Positions 28,701-37,718 of a stretch of DNA of 64,000 bases are shown here, in pieces. The notes beneath the pieces were generated by a model that was not told the origin of the DNA, did not search any database, and saw only the letters and a list, made by a program, of their open reading frames with translations. The stretch is from NCBI RefSeq assembly GCF_000423525.1, contig NZ_AUID01000002.1, positions 1 to 64,000 of the forward strand. The letters are read 5' to 3'. The first letter of the stretch is position 1. Each line of letters begins with the position of its first letter. This DNA comes from Proteocatella sphenisci DSM 23131. Its GTDB lineage: Bacteria > Bacillota > Clostridia > Peptostreptococcales > Filifactoraceae. Position numbers and translations under genes: made by a program.

Positions 28701-28934
28701 GAAGATAGTCCAAACCTTATGGATCTTATAAAAAATAAGGAAGTACACCTGCTTGTAAATACTCCTACCAAGGGAAATGACTCAAAAAGAGACGGCTTTA
28801 ACATGAGAAGAGCCGCGATTGAGAGAAATATAGATGTAATGACTTCACTCGATACATTCAGAGCTTTCCTTTCATTTGAAAAGCTTCTAATCACTCCAGA
28901 AAAACTCGAAATATTTGATATTTCAAAATTCTAA
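25725..28934 (+). CDS. carB: Carbamoyl-phosphate synthase large subunit
   Basis: 1069-aa synthetase with two homologous ATP-grasp halves. The duplicated start motifs [18 protein letters not shown] (about residue 13) and [18 protein letters not shown] (about 560) are both present, as are the glycine-rich ATP loops [12 protein letters not shown] and [12 protein letters not shown]. The C-terminal MGS-like regulatory domain (about 935-1069) has the usual [11 protein letters not shown], where UMP or ornithine bind in relatives. Full length, coexpressed with carA. Confidence 0.97.
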   Translation: MPLNKAIKKVLVIGSGPIIIGQAAEFDYSGTQACQSLKEEGIEVVLVNSNPATIMTDREIADKIYIEPITLEFVEMIIAKERPDSLLAGMGGQTGLNMAVDLHDNGILEKYNVNVIGTSIDAIKKGEDRELFRNMMKEINQPVIESEIITDLESGLRWAAKSGYPVIVRPAYTLGGSGGGIAENEDALRTILASGLMLSTIGQVLLEKSVKGWKEVEYEVMRDIKGNCITVCNMENIDPVGIHTGDSIVVAPSQTLSDKEYQMLRTSSFKILEAVGIEGGCNVQFALNPNSFEYAVIEINPRVSRSSALASKATGYPIAKVAAKIALGYGLDEIKNAVTQKTYACFEPSLDYVVVKIPKWPFDKFYLADRELGTKMMATGEVMAIGSNFEAAFLKGIRSLELNKFSMEHPKFKDYSLAQLKAKVISPDDERIFALAEIIRRDYRMDKISKITGIDPFYLEKFKWIINEEQRLKLSKLADLDKEWLLNLKKHGFSDKAISDMLKVSPDQVYKLRNIWDINPAFKMVDTCAGEFEAMSPYYYSTYEQYDEVEVSDKKKVIVLGSGPIRIGQGIEFDYASVHCVMALRKMGIETIIINNNPETVSTDFNISDKLYFEPLTEEDVLEIIYKEKPDGVILQFGGQTAIKLAKFLKEKNIPTLGTTSDQIDLAEDREQFDALLEKLGIARPKGKAVWNVQEGVSVASGLGYPILVRPSFVLGGQGMEITHSDEELSHYLIDAFKKDKKNPVLVDKYIMGMELEVDAISDGEDVLIPGIMEHLERAGVHSGDSITMYPTQNVSDKIKADILDYTKKLALGIGIKGMINIQFISLDEKLYVIEVNPRASRTVPYISKVSKVPIVELATKVMLGAKLKDLDYGTGIYKESKLISVKVPVFSTQKLPNVEISLGPEMKSTGEVLGIGNTLEEALYKGFVGANMYTGKKGKTILATINNQDKDEFIEIAKDLDKLGFNFVSTQGTADSLKAAGIKARAVNRINEDSPNLMDLIKNKEVHLLVNTPTKGNDSKRDGFNMRRAAIERNIDVMTSLDTFRAFLSFEKLLITPEKLEIFDISKF

Positions 28935-28967
28935 AAAACTACAAATTAGCCAAATTACAATTTATAC

Positions 28968-29012
28968 ACAGCAAAAGGAGAGCGACTGTTTCGAGTCCTC
29001 TCCTTTTGCTGT
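28968..29012. terminator. Long perfect hairpin between convergent carB and tldE
   Basis: A 15-base-pair perfect stem (ACAGCAAAAGGAGAG and its complement) extended by GACT/AGTC after one bulged base, with a six-base loop. It lies 33 bases after carB and 101 bases after the end of tldE on the other strand, and is the likely shared transcription end. It lacks a flanking thymidine run; only an internal TTTT occurs in the right arm. Confidence 0.6.
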
Positions 29013-29027
29013 ATTCCCTGTATATAA

Positions 29028-29070
29028 AAATAGTATAATCTAAATTATTCTATTTTGGATTATACTATTT
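29028..29070. repeat. AT-rich inverted repeat
   Basis: A 13-base perfect inverted repeat (AAATAGTATAATC, 29028-29040, and its complement, 29058-29070), extendable to about 17 pairs with one wobble, around a nine-base loop. Second of three consecutive inverted repeats between carB and tldE. Confidence 0.7.
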
Positions 29071-29075
29071 GAAGA

Positions 29076-29092
29076 GTATGTTGTCAACATAC
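29076..29092. repeat. 17-bp palindrome
   Basis: GTATGTTG-T-CAACATAC, a perfect eight-plus-eight palindrome around one base, 22 bases from the end of tldE. It has the look of an operator half-site pair but lies at a 3' end, where regulation of initiation is unlikely. Confidence 0.6.
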
Positions 29093-29113
29093 ACCCACAT
29101 TATAATGCTTTCT

Positions 29114-30454
29114 CTATGACCCCGATATGCTTAATTTTGATACTCTCACGCTTGGTGATCCTGCTCCTCCTGAAAGAGGTGATGCAACAAAATCATCGGC
29201 TACGCAGTCTATGTCTTTTAGCAGATCAAAAAAGTTTCCTGATACAGTTATCTGGCTCACAGGTTTTGAAATAAGGCCATCTTCTATACTGAAACCATTA
29301 CACTGAAGTGAAAAATCACCTGAGACAACATTTATTCCTGAGTGGAGTCCTTGCACGCCTGTTATCTTTACCCCTTTTTTTATATCTCTGATCATAGTTT
29401 CTACATCAGAATTTCCGGGCATGAAACAGATGTTGAAAGGTGCAATCTCAACAGAGCTCTTATACGAGCCTTTTGATGCATTTCCTGTTGTTTTTACTTT
29501 GTCTATATATGCCGTCTTAAGGTTGTGGAGATATGTTTTTAGTATTCCATTTTCAATTATCGGCTTTTTATAAGTCGCTATCCCCTCTGCGTCAAATGCC
29601 GTTGTTCTCATCCCAAGTTTAAGGTGTGGGTCATCAATTATATTTACAAGCTCAGAGGCTATTGGCAGATCAAGTTTTCCTGACAGGGCTGAGAGTTTCT
29701 TTTGTACCTGCTCTGCACTGAAGTGATTTGAAAACTGAGAAAACAAATCAGCAAATGCCTCGTTTTCAAATACAACCGGACACTCAAGAGAAGGTATTGG
29801 CTGTGCTCCAAGCATTCCAAGGGCTTCTTGTGAAGCGGATTTTATTATCTCATCCATGTTTAGCTCTGAGAAACTTTCAGCCATATGGACTCCAGTTCCC
29901 GTCCTTGTGTCCTTATCTTCCTTAGCAACAACTCCTGCATATGCGTATATCATTTTTCTTGTTTCCTTAAGGTCGAGACCTTTTGTATTTTTTATCTGTT
30001 TGGTAAAAACTGATTCAGAATATGAATTTCCAGAAATTCTTACGATTCTCTCATCTGATTCAAGGATTCCTTTTTCAAGTTCAATCATAAATCTTATCTT
30101 ATCTTCAACCGAAATATCGTCTTTGATTATTTCATCTGACATATTTTCATAGGGTCCCTTGCCATCATGAAGGAATACTCTGTCTTTGGATTCGATTATC
30201 ATGGCATTTGAGTATGCCTCATCTACGAGCATTTCAACGGCATTATCATCAAAAATTTCTGTGTAGGCATATCCCATTTTCCCATCAATTATTCCGCGAT
30301 AAGAAAGTCCACCTTGATCAGACATATTAAATTTTTCTACCTGACCCTGATAAACAGAGATTCTAAGACTTTCCTCGGATTCATAATACACTTCCTGATC
30401 TTCAAATCCCCTTGTTGCGCCTTTATTAAAGAGTTTTTCTATACGTGATTGCAT
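29114..30454 (-). CDS. tldE: TldE/PmbA family metallopeptidase subunit
   Basis: Non-catalytic partner of the TldD/TldE heterodimeric protease, which degrades unfolded peptides and processes some ribosomally made antibiotics and the CcdA antitoxin in E. coli. The 446-aa protein has the family pattern but no HExxxH zinc motif, as expected for TldE. The C-terminal region has the conserved GINVVSGDFSLQCNGF and SPLSGGAGSPSVRV. Its start codon overlaps the tldD stop by one base. Confidence 0.9.
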   Translation of the reverse strand: MQSRIEKLFNKGATRGFEDQEVYYESEESLRISVYQGQVEKFNMSDQGGLSYRGIIDGKMGYAYTEIFDDNAVEMLVDEAYSNAMIIESKDRVFLHDGKGPYENMSDEIIKDDISVEDKIRFMIELEKGILESDERIVRISGNSYSESVFTKQIKNTKGLDLKETRKMIYAYAGVVAKEDKDTRTGTGVHMAESFSELNMDEIIKSASQEALGMLGAQPIPSLECPVVFENEAFADLFSQFSNHFSAEQVQKKLSALSGKLDLPIASELVNIIDDPHLKLGMRTTAFDAEGIATYKKPIIENGILKTYLHNLKTAYIDKVKTTGNASKGSYKSSVEIAPFNICFMPGNSDVETMIRDIKKGVKITGVQGLHSGINVVSGDFSLQCNGFSIEDGLISKPVSQITVSGNFFDLLKDIDCVADDFVASPLSGGAGSPSVRVSKLSISGS

Positions 30455-31842
30455 TATAAATCTCCTTTTCCACCAACAGTTATATCAGACACTTTTATTG
30501 CCGGCTGCCCCAGTCCTGCTGGAATAGATCCACTTACCGAACCACACATCCCCTCACCCGAATCAAAATTGTCCCCTACCATTTCAATTTTTTTCAGTAT
30601 TTCAAGACCTGTCCCAATGAGAGTTGCTCCCTTAATCGGTGCGTCTATTTTTCCATTTTTAACAAGATACGCTTCTTGCGTTGCAAAATTGAATTCTCCT
30701 GTAGTTGGGTTCACGGACCCGCCTCCAAGATATTTGGCATATATTCCGTTATCTATCGAGGCTATCATATCTTCAAATCGGCTGTTTCCATTAAGGATGT
30801 ATGTGTTAGTCATGCGTGAAGTGGGTGCAAATTTATATGATTCTCTCCTGGATGAACCCGTTGGACCCATATTCATGCGTCTTCCATTGAGCTTGTCTAC
30901 CATATAGTTTTTGAGTATGCCGTTTTCTATGAGGACATTTCTTCCTGTCTGAGTGCCTTCATCATCAAAAGAAGATGAGCCCCACTCATTTTGAACTGTA
31001 CCATCATCTACCGCTGTAACTACGTCTGATGCAATTTTTTCTCCAAGTTTTCCTGCAAACACCGAGTTGTTCTTTGCTACCGAAGTCGCCTCAAGACCGT
31101 GTCCACAGGCCTCATGAAATATAACTCCGCCAAATTTATTGTCTATTACAACTGGAAATCTTCCGCTTGGTGCTGGCCTTGCCCCAGTCATGGTTACTGC
31201 TATCCTAGCTGCTTCTCTTGCCATGTCCTCTACATTTATATCATCATACAGCTCGAAGCCTTTTCCGGAGCCTTTTCCAATCATCCCCTGTTCCATCTTC
31301 CCATTTCTTTGTGCTACTGCGTTTATTACGAAGCGGGTTCTGCTTCTCTGCTCCTTTACAAATTTGCCCTCAGAATTTGCGATAAGAACATTTTGCGTAA
31401 AATCAAGATAGTTTACTCTTACCTGACTTATTGAGGAATCATAATCCGATGCTGCTTTGTGAGCGTTTCTCATCATTTCAGCCTTGATTGATTTTTCAAT
31501 TGTCTGCGGCATTATTATTACGGGATGGTATACACTCGCTTCTTCCATTACAAAGTCTATCTTAAGATCAAGAGGAACTGATTTCAGAGATTTTGATGCA
31601 CTTTGCGCAAGTTTTATCAGTGTTTCTCTATCCATTTTGTTGGTATAGGTATAAACGCTGTTAAATCCATTAAAAATCCGTATTCCCACTCCTGCCGTCC
31701 TGCCCGCCAAAGATCTTTCTACCCTTCCTTCTATCATGCCGATAGCCGTGTCAAATCTGTCTTCTGCAAAAACTTCTGCAAAATCTCCTCCGTAAGACAG
31801 TGCCGCCATAAGCACATCATTTACAATATTTTTGTCCAGCAT
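30454..31842 (-). CDS. tldD: TldD family zinc metallopeptidase
   Basis: Catalytic subunit of the TldD/TldE protease, 462 aa. The zinc-binding FHEACGHGLEA (HExxxH) is visible near residue 255, followed by SSFDDEGTQTGRNVLIENG and the C-terminal GMCGSVSGSIPAGLGQPAIKV. Coupled to tldE by a one-base overlap and preceded by maf 21 bases upstream. No RiPP precursor or modification gene is in the window, so a general proteolytic role is the safer reading. Confidence 0.93.
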   Translation of the reverse strand: MLDKNIVNDVLMAALSYGGDFAEVFAEDRFDTAIGMIEGRVERSLAGRTAGVGIRIFNGFNSVYTYTNKMDRETLIKLAQSASKSLKSVPLDLKIDFVMEEASVYHPVIIMPQTIEKSIKAEMMRNAHKAASDYDSSISQVRVNYLDFTQNVLIANSEGKFVKEQRSRTRFVINAVAQRNGKMEQGMIGKGSGKGFELYDDINVEDMAREAARIAVTMTGARPAPSGRFPVVIDNKFGGVIFHEACGHGLEATSVAKNNSVFAGKLGEKIASDVVTAVDDGTVQNEWGSSSFDDEGTQTGRNVLIENGILKNYMVDKLNGRRMNMGPTGSSRRESYKFAPTSRMTNTYILNGNSRFEDMIASIDNGIYAKYLGGGSVNPTTGEFNFATQEAYLVKNGKIDAPIKGATLIGTGLEILKKIEMVGDNFDSGEGMCGSVSGSIPAGLGQPAIKVSDITVGGKGDL

Positions 31843-31863
31843 AATTTTCTCCTTAATTTCAAG

Positions 31864-32433
31864 CTAAATCCTGCAAAGTTCTTCGTATACTCTGTTGATT
31901 GGAAGCCCCACAACGTTGAAATAGTCTCCAACTATAGATTCCACAAAAAGTCCTGCATGTCCCTGTATTCCATATGCACCTGCTTTGCCCATGGGCTCTC
32001 CAGAACTTACATACCAGTCAATCTCTTCTTCTGTAAGTTCTTTGAACACTACTGTAGTTTTTTCACAGAATTTGATTTTTTTGTCGTTTGCATCTATTAT
32101 ACATACTCCCGTGTATACACTGTGGGCTCTTCCTGAAAGCTTTTTGAGAAGCTTTTTTGCATGATCTGCATCTGCAGGTTTCCCTAATATCTGTCCGTCT
32201 ATATAAACTATTGTATCGCTTCCTATCACTATGTCATCTGGATATTTTCGGGCTATTGGCAGTGCTTTTTTGCATGCCAGTTCCTTGAGATTTTCTTCTA
32301 TATCCTGACTTTCATCCATAGTTTCGTCAACGTCTACAGCGTCTACGCTGAATTCCCAGGGTGTAAGCTCCATAAGTTCTTTTCTTCTAGGCGATTTTGA
32401 CGCCAGTATTATTTTTTTTTGCATCTTCTTCAT
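31864..32433 (-). CDS. maf: Maf family nucleotide pyrophosphatase
   Basis: Hydrolyses non-canonical or modified nucleoside triphosphates; linked to septum control in Bacillus. The 189-aa protein has the signature LASKSPRRKELM near the N-terminus, SDTIVYIDGQILGKPA and YGIQGHAGLFVESIVGDYFNVVGLP. An alternative ATG at 32424 would shorten it by three residues and has a better purine-rich upstream; the choice is open. Followed by tldD. Confidence 0.93.
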   Translation of the reverse strand: MKKMQKKIILASKSPRRKELMELTPWEFSVDAVDVDETMDESQDIEENLKELACKKALPIARKYPDDIVIGSDTIVYIDGQILGKPADADHAKKLLKKLSGRAHSVYTGVCIIDANDKKIKFCEKTTVVFKELTEEEIDWYVSSGEPMGKAGAYGIQGHAGLFVESIVGDYFNVVGLPINRVYEELCRI

Positions 32434-32522
32434 AAAAATAAGCGGGAAACCTGTACTGCCCGATTTCCCTCTCCTTTCAATTCATTATTATTTATTTTCC
32501 GATTATTATTTACTATCTCTTA

Positions 32523-34373
32523 TTATATGACTTTTGCTGGTATTTTAAAGTTCACGAAATACTGGTCATACCACACAAGAAAGGCATATATTGTGTATAT
32601 CTTTCTGCCGTTATTTTTCTTTCCTGCATAGTGCTCATCAAGAAGTGCCAGTATTTTATCCTTGTCAAAAAACTCGGATACGTACTCTTTTTCAAACTGA
32701 GCTCTTACTATGTTGCAGTATTTTTCTTCCTTTATCCAGTGAATAAAAGGTACAAGAAATCCTGCTTTTCTTCGCTTTGCCCAGTCCAGAGGTATCTTTT
32801 TCTTTGCTGCTTCTCTAAATACATATTTTGTAGTAGTCTTGTTTACTTTGTATTTAACAGGTATTTTTGTTGAAAGGTTCCATACTTCTTTGTCAAGAAA
32901 GGGTACTCTGAGCTCTATTGAGTGCGCCATGGTTATCTTGTCCGCTTTAAGCAGTATGTCGTCTACTATCCACATATTCATATCCAGGTAGCTTCGCTTT
33001 GTTACATCGTCCATATCCTTAACCTTGTCATAGTATGGCTTTGTAAGATCTCTGTATGTCTGAGAATTCTTGTATTTCTTATTAAGGATATCATTTGCCT
33101 GCTCATCTGACATTATATGGGCCTGGCCTATATAACGCTCTTCTACACTCTGACCATATTTCATTATTATGGTCTTTCCTGTAAAGTGAGGCTTATCTTT
33201 TGTCATGTCTCTTATCTTCCTTCTAAGTCCCATAGGAAGCATTGAGTAAAGCTTGTTTATTGTCGGTTCTTCATACTCGTTGTAACCTGCAAACAGCTCG
33301 TCTGCGCCTTCTCCGGAAAGCACTACCTTGACATCTTTTGCTGCAAGCTCTGAAAGGTAATAAAGAGGCACCGATGAAAGATTGGCGTGTGGCTCATCTG
33401 AATGATACTGAACCATAGGTATGGCATCAAAGAATTCGTCTGCCGTTATCATCTTTGCTTTATTTTGTATATGGAGTTTTTCTGAAAGTTCTTTTGCATA
33501 TACTGTCTCATCGAATCCCTGATTGTCAAATCCCACAGAGTAGGTATTATCAGGTTTTGCACATGAAACAATATAACTGGAATCAACTCCTCCAGAAAGA
33601 AATGCGCCTACTTCCACATCGCTTATCTTGTGATATTTTACTGATTCTTCTACAGACTCGCCTATAAGCTTTACGTATTCATCAAAGGGCTTATCTTCTA
33701 CTTTATAATTAAGACTGAAGTATTTATTTATACTCATCTCGCCATCTTTGAATATAAAGTAATGGCCTGGTTTTAACTTGTTTACATTCTTGAAAAAAGT
33801 TTCATTAAGTACTGAATACTGGAAAACAAGGAAGTGTTTAAGCGCTTTTTCATTTACTTCTTTTTTAAATCCAGGAAATGGCAGAAATGATTTTATCTCT
33901 GATCCAAAAAGCAGTTCTTCCCCGATTTTTGAGTAGTAAAATGGCTTTATCCCAAAGAAATCTCTCGCTCCAAAAAGCTGTTTCTTTTTTTCGTCCCATA
34001 TTACAAAGGCAAACATTCCTCTTAATTTTTCAAGCAGGTCTGTGCCATATTCTTCGTATCCATGTATCAGAACTTCTGTGTCTGAGTTATTCTTGAATAT
34101 ATGTCCTTTTTCGAGGAGATCCTTTTTTATTTCCTGATAGTTATATATCTCTCCGTTAAAAGTGATTATCAGTGATCCATCCTCATTTTTCATAGGCTGA
34201 GATCCTTCTTCAAGGTCAATTATGCTGAGTCTCCTGAAGCCCATCGCAATCTCGCTGTCTGTATATATGCCTTCACTGTCAGGTCCTCTGTGGATAATCA
34301 TATTCCCCATATTCCTGATAGTTTCTTCTTTATTCTCTATTTTTTTACTGTAAAATCCTACAAATCCGCACAT
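32523..34373 (-). CDS. asnB: Asparagine synthase (glutamine-hydrolysing)
   Basis: Makes asparagine from aspartate, ATP and glutamine. The 616-aa protein starts MCGFVGFYS, so the glutaminase nucleophile Cys2 is in place. A class II amidotransferase domain (about 2-190) with RGPDSEG precedes the synthetase domain with the PP-loop GAFLSGGVDSSYIVS and VLSGEGADELFAGY. Full length. It is separated from maf by 89 bases and from the ABC transporter upstream by a terminator. Confidence 0.95.
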   Translation of the reverse strand: MCGFVGFYSKKIENKEETIRNMGNMIIHRGPDSEGIYTDSEIAMGFRRLSIIDLEEGSQPMKNEDGSLIITFNGEIYNYQEIKKDLLEKGHIFKNNSDTEVLIHGYEEYGTDLLEKLRGMFAFVIWDEKKKQLFGARDFFGIKPFYYSKIGEELLFGSEIKSFLPFPGFKKEVNEKALKHFLVFQYSVLNETFFKNVNKLKPGHYFIFKDGEMSINKYFSLNYKVEDKPFDEYVKLIGESVEESVKYHKISDVEVGAFLSGGVDSSYIVSCAKPDNTYSVGFDNQGFDETVYAKELSEKLHIQNKAKMITADEFFDAIPMVQYHSDEPHANLSSVPLYYLSELAAKDVKVVLSGEGADELFAGYNEYEEPTINKLYSMLPMGLRRKIRDMTKDKPHFTGKTIIMKYGQSVEERYIGQAHIMSDEQANDILNKKYKNSQTYRDLTKPYYDKVKDMDDVTKRSYLDMNMWIVDDILLKADKITMAHSIELRVPFLDKEVWNLSTKIPVKYKVNKTTTKYVFREAAKKKIPLDWAKRRKAGFLVPFIHWIKEEKYCNIVRAQFEKEYVSEFFDKDKILALLDEHYAGKKNNGRKIYTIYAFLVWYDQYFVNFKIPAKVI

Positions 34374-34461
34374 TATATTTACACTGCCTTTCCTATATAA
34401 TCCTTTATTGTCTCACCTTGTAATAATACCATATCAAGGGCATTTTCACAATTAAAATAAG

Positions 34462-34498
34462 CAAAAAAACAGGCATCTCTCTAAGAGAAAATACCTGC
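34462..34498 (-). terminator. Terminator of the NitT/TauT-like ABC operon
   Basis: On the minus strand a GCAGG...CCTG stem with an inner TCTCT/AGAGA pairing is followed by seven thymidines, 19 bases after the stop codon of the ABC ATPase gene. Clear intrinsic terminator that separates this operon from asnB. Confidence 0.85.
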
Positions 34499-34516
34499 GC
34501 CCATTTGATATAATGG

Positions 34517-35101
34517 TTAAATTTTTATTATTAAATCTCCCATAAAATCAGCCTCTTCGTCATTATGAGTACTTATGATAAGCGTTTTTCCGTGTGAGCA
34601 TTTTTTTACATACTCCATGCACCTGAGCCTGGTATCATTGTCCAGCCCTTTAAAGGGTTCATCCATAAGTATAATATCACTCTCTGCCATTACCGCTCTT
34701 ACTATTGCGACTCTTCTTTTCATTCCTCCACTGAGTTTTTTTACAGGTGTCTTAAGTTCTTTTCCAAGGCCTGCAAGCTCAAGATTCTCCATGATGCGTT
34801 CATGTCTGTGCTTTGAATTTAGCACCATCTTTATATTGGTCTCTACGCTGAGTAGCTCACACAGACGATCTTCTTGAAAAACTGCAGAAAGCCTCATTCC
34901 CTCTATTCCATTTACAGTTCCAACATCTGGCGATTCAAGGCCCATAAGGATATTTAAAAGCGTAGTCTTTCCTCTGCCTGAGCTCCCCATGAGGATAGTA
35001 GTTCTGCCTTTTGGTATACTTATTTCAAAGTCTTTGAATACAATTTTTTCACCGTATGTCTTACTTATATTCTTAAGTGTTATGTGAGATTCTTTTATCA
35101 T
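34517..35101 (-). CDS. ABC transporter ATPase, NitT/TauT type
   Basis: Energy-coupling ATPase of a small-molecule importer. At 194 aa it is shorter than the usual 240-260 aa of SsuB/TauB proteins, lacking most of the C-terminal part. All core motifs are present: Walker A GSSGRGKTT, Q-loop VFQEDRL, signature LSGGMKRRVAIVRAV, Walker B IILMDEPFKGLD and the switch His in STHN. Third gene of SBP-permease-ATPase. The substrate cannot be read from the sequence. Confidence 0.88.
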   Translation of the reverse strand: MIKESHITLKNISKTYGEKIVFKDFEISIPKGRTTILMGSSGRGKTTLLNILMGLESPDVGTVNGIEGMRLSAVFQEDRLCELLSVETNIKMVLNSKHRHERIMENLELAGLGKELKTPVKKLSGGMKRRVAIVRAVMAESDIILMDEPFKGLDNDTRLRCMEYVKKCSHGKTLIISTHNDEEADFMGDLIIKI

Positions 35102-35125
35102 ATTTTGCTCCAGTATAAAATAAGG

Positions 35126-35896
35126 TTAGATTCTTTCTATCTTCTTGCTTATCATTTTTATGATTCCTATAATAGTTTTTTCATAGATTACGCTTATTAT
35201 TATCATAGTCACTGTCCAGGCCAGCAGTTCGGCGGTATCTAAAAGTATCTTTGCCTGATAGAGATTTTCACCTATAGAATTTCCTGGAAGTCCAATTACT
35301 TCAGCCGCTATTCCTGATTTCCAGCAAAAAGCTATTCCTATGGTAGCTCCTGATAAAAAAAATGGCATCACAATCGGCGTATATATGTAAAGAGCTTTTT
35401 TAAAAGGACTTATCCCGAAAACCTTTGCCATCTCAAGAAGCTTGGCGTCTGTATTTGCAAGCCCACTTAGAGTATTTGTATAAATTATTGGAAGCACCAT
35501 CAAAAAAGATATAAATATTGACAGATTTTTTGTCTTTATCCATACAAGTGCAAGTATTACAAATGAGGCCACAGGTATAGCCTTTATTACATGCATAAGT
35601 GGCTCAAGTGCTATCCTTATTATACTCTTGTTATAAGAGAGCACTGAAAGAATAATCCCAAGTGTGCATGCCATCGCAAATCCTGCTGTCATTCTAATCA
35701 TTGACCCGGAAATAGCACTCCAAAAATGAGGCTGAACAAAAAGCTCTGCCATGGTCTTTAGGACCTTAACTGGGGATGCCAGAAGTATCTCTTCTCCTAT
35801 TGCCATGCTCGCAAACTGCCACAGCAGTATCCAGAAGGAAACTGCTGCAATGGTTACAATTTTAGATTTTTCCTGATTATCTTTATTTAGGTTCAT
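35126..35896 (-). CDS. ABC transporter permease, NitT/TauT type
   Basis: Membrane subunit of 256 aa with about six hydrophobic helices (near 17-33, 70-90, 104-122, 126-145, 178-198 and 222-242). It contains the coupling-helix EAA-type segment KLLEMAKVFGISPFKKALYIYTP cut here to its core, ending IYTPIVMPFF. It lies five bases after the lipoprotein gene and 24 bases before the ATPase gene, forming one importer operon. Confidence 0.88.
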   Translation of the reverse strand: MNLNKDNQEKSKIVTIAAVSFWILLWQFASMAIGEEILLASPVKVLKTMAELFVQPHFWSAISGSMIRMTAGFAMACTLGIILSVLSYNKSIIRIALEPLMHVIKAIPVASFVILALVWIKTKNLSIFISFLMVLPIIYTNTLSGLANTDAKLLEMAKVFGISPFKKALYIYTPIVMPFFLSGATIGIAFCWKSGIAAEVIGLPGNSIGENLYQAKILLDTAELLAWTVTMIIISVIYEKTIIGIIKMISKKIERI

Positions 35897-35900
35897 GTCC

Positions 35901-36893
35901 TTATTCCTGATTCATATAATAAAAATCCTCGCCCGGCAACTTTCCTCCTACAGATTTAGGGTCCTGATCAAACAGAATCTGCAGATACGCCCCAAGATTG
36001 GACTTCATTGATTCACCATCTATGAAAACTATATTTGATTTTGGTATAGCAAGTTTTGCTATTGGTGCGGGTACTATCTCATATTTACCTACAAGCTCTG
36101 CAGCTTTTTCAAGATCAGTTGCGGTGAACTCTGTAGATGATTTGTATTCATTTAAGAATGTTTTAAATGCTCCTTCATTATCTTTAAGAAATTCATTTCT
36201 TACTATGATAACACCAGTCACAAGCTCTTGCGCGTTTATCTTTTTCCACTCATCTCCAAAACTTATTGCATCTCTGAGGTTTTCATTCTTTGATTTTGCA
36301 ACGGTCACAAATGGCTCTGGAAGAACTCCTATTGCACCCTCGGAACTTGCAAGTACTGCTGCCACTTCTGCAGATTCAGCCTTATATTCTATAGTAAGGT
36401 CTTTTTGCGGATCTATTGCGTTTGAAGTCAGAAGATATTTAAGTGCATATTCAGGCGTAGTTCCTTTTCCAGTAGAGTAAATTGTCTTTCCTCTTAAATC
36501 TTCAAGCGAATGTATCGTATCTCCATTTTCAACTATATATAGAACTCCAAGCGTATTTATAGCTGCTACAGAGATTTTGCCTTCTGTCTTGTTATACAAA
36601 ACTGATGCGAGATTTGCAGGTACTGCCGCAATATCAAGTTCTCCTTTTACAATGTTTGCAACTATTTCATCCGCGGTACCGCTTATCTTAAAATTATATG
36701 GATTGAGTGAGGTGCTCTCTTCACTTTGATTCATAAGACTTACCATTCCCATTCCAGTCGGGCCTTTCATTACTGCTACGTTGATTGGTGTTTCTGATAC
36801 CTCTGGCGCAGTTTCTTCAGGTTTTTGCGCGCACCCTGACAGCATCGCGACAGATAATAAAACAGTTAACATTAGTGATATTGATTTTTTCAT
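35901..36893 (-). CDS. ABC substrate-binding lipoprotein, NMT1/SsuA-like
   Basis: Extracellular solute-binding lipoprotein of 330 aa. The signal peptide starts MKKSISLMLTVLLSVAMLSG, with lipobox LSGC (Cys21). The body has the SsuA/NMT1-like pattern with GELDIAAVPANLASVLYN and LRGKTIYSTGKGTTPEYALK. The ATG at 36893 is chosen over one at 36905 because GGAGGGG lies immediately upstream. Relatives bind sulfonates, taurine, nitrate or pyrimidine precursors; specificity here is unknown. First gene of the operon, divergent from the HAD gene. Confidence 0.87.
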   Translation of the reverse strand: MKKSISLMLTVLLSVAMLSGCAQKPEETAPEVSETPINVAVMKGPTGMGMVSLMNQSEESTSLNPYNFKISGTADEIVANIVKGELDIAAVPANLASVLYNKTEGKISVAAINTLGVLYIVENGDTIHSLEDLRGKTIYSTGKGTTPEYALKYLLTSNAIDPQKDLTIEYKAESAEVAAVLASSEGAIGVLPEPFVTVAKSKNENLRDAISFGDEWKKINAQELVTGVIIVRNEFLKDNEGAFKTFLNEYKSSTEFTATDLEKAAELVGKYEIVPAPIAKLAIPKSNIVFIDGESMKSNLGAYLQILFDQDPKSVGGKLPGEDFYYMNQE

Positions 36894-36969
36894 TTTCCCC
36901 TCCATGATTATATGTATTTTGTGTAAATTATATCATAAAAACAGTGGGTTTACTATGTTATGTCCCTGA

Positions 36970-36998
36970 TTGACACCGGATAATTTCTGTTATATCAT
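36970..36998 (+). promoter_or_regulatory. Probable promoter of the HAD-yitT pair
   Basis: Perfect TTGACA (36970-36975), 17-base spacer, TATCAT (36993-36998), 46 bases before the HAD start codon. The minus-strand ABC operon starts from the same intergenic region, where a GATATAATT -10-like element is seen. Confidence 0.65.
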
Positions 36999-37044
36999 TG
37001 TAAATGGACGTGAATTTTACTCTAAAAATCATCTGGGGGTGTGT

Positions 37045-37707
37045 ATGAAAAAATTAGCAATATTTGATCTTGATGGGACACTTGTAAGTTCCCTTAAAGA
37101 TATAACCAAATCAATAAACGAGGCTTTTGAATACTTTGAAATAAACTCTATTACCGAAGAGCAATGCATGAACGCACTTGGTCATGGCGCTAGAAGCCTT
37201 GTAATAAAATGTCTTGAATATGCAGGATATAATACAGAATCTAAAACAGAGCTTGAAGAAATCATAAACAAATATAATCAAACCTACGGAAACTCTTCAA
37301 ATTCAAATACCATACCGTTTGATGGAATTCTTGATATGCTTAAAAATATAAGGATTGCAGGATACAAGACCGCCATTGTCTCCAACAAGCCCCATGCTTT
37401 TACGCTTAAAATGTCTGAGGATTTATTCTCAGGGCTGATAGATTTAACTTTTGGCCAAAGTGAACTGTTTCCTAAAAAACCCGATCCTTCAATCATATAT
37501 CACACACTTTCAAAGTTAGGATTTGATAAATGTGACAGTATTTATATTGGAGACTCTGATGTAGATGTAATGACTGCAAAAAATTCAGGCTTATCATCCA
37601 TAGCAGTCAGCTGGGGCTACCGCTCAAGGGATATCCTTGAATCCAGCTCTCCCGATTATATAGTAGATTCAGTGGAAGATCTTGAAAAAATTCTTTATAT
37701 CATATAA
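37045..37707 (+). CDS. HAD-family phosphatase (phosphoglycolate phosphatase-like)
   Basis: Haloacid dehalogenase hydrolase of 220 aa. Motif I is FDLDGTLVSS at residues 6-15, motif II AIVSNKPHAF, motif III lysine in FPKKPDPSIIYH and motif IV YIGDSDVDVMTAKNSG. A helical cap lies between motifs I and II (subclass IA), as in Gph and PpaX. The ATG at 37045 has GGGGGTG upstream; the longer in-frame version to 36970 covers the promoter. Substrate is not predictable with confidence. Confidence 0.9.
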   Translation: MKKLAIFDLDGTLVSSLKDITKSINEAFEYFEINSITEEQCMNALGHGARSLVIKCLEYAGYNTESKTELEEIINKYNQTYGNSSNSNTIPFDGILDMLKNIRIAGYKTAIVSNKPHAFTLKMSEDLFSGLIDLTFGQSELFPKKPDPSIIYHTLSKLGFDKCDSIYIGDSDVDVMTAKNSGLSSIAVSWGYRSRDILESSSPDYIVDSVEDLEKILYII

Positions 37708-37718
37708 GTGAGGTCATA

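Noticed and set aside
28968-29092. CRISPR array or insertion sequence
   Set aside because: The three inverted repeats differ from each other, have no regular spacers and no transposase or target duplication was seen.
29114-31842. RiPP biosynthesis cluster around tldE-tldD
   Set aside because: No precursor peptide, YcaO, radical-SAM maturase or exporter lies nearby.
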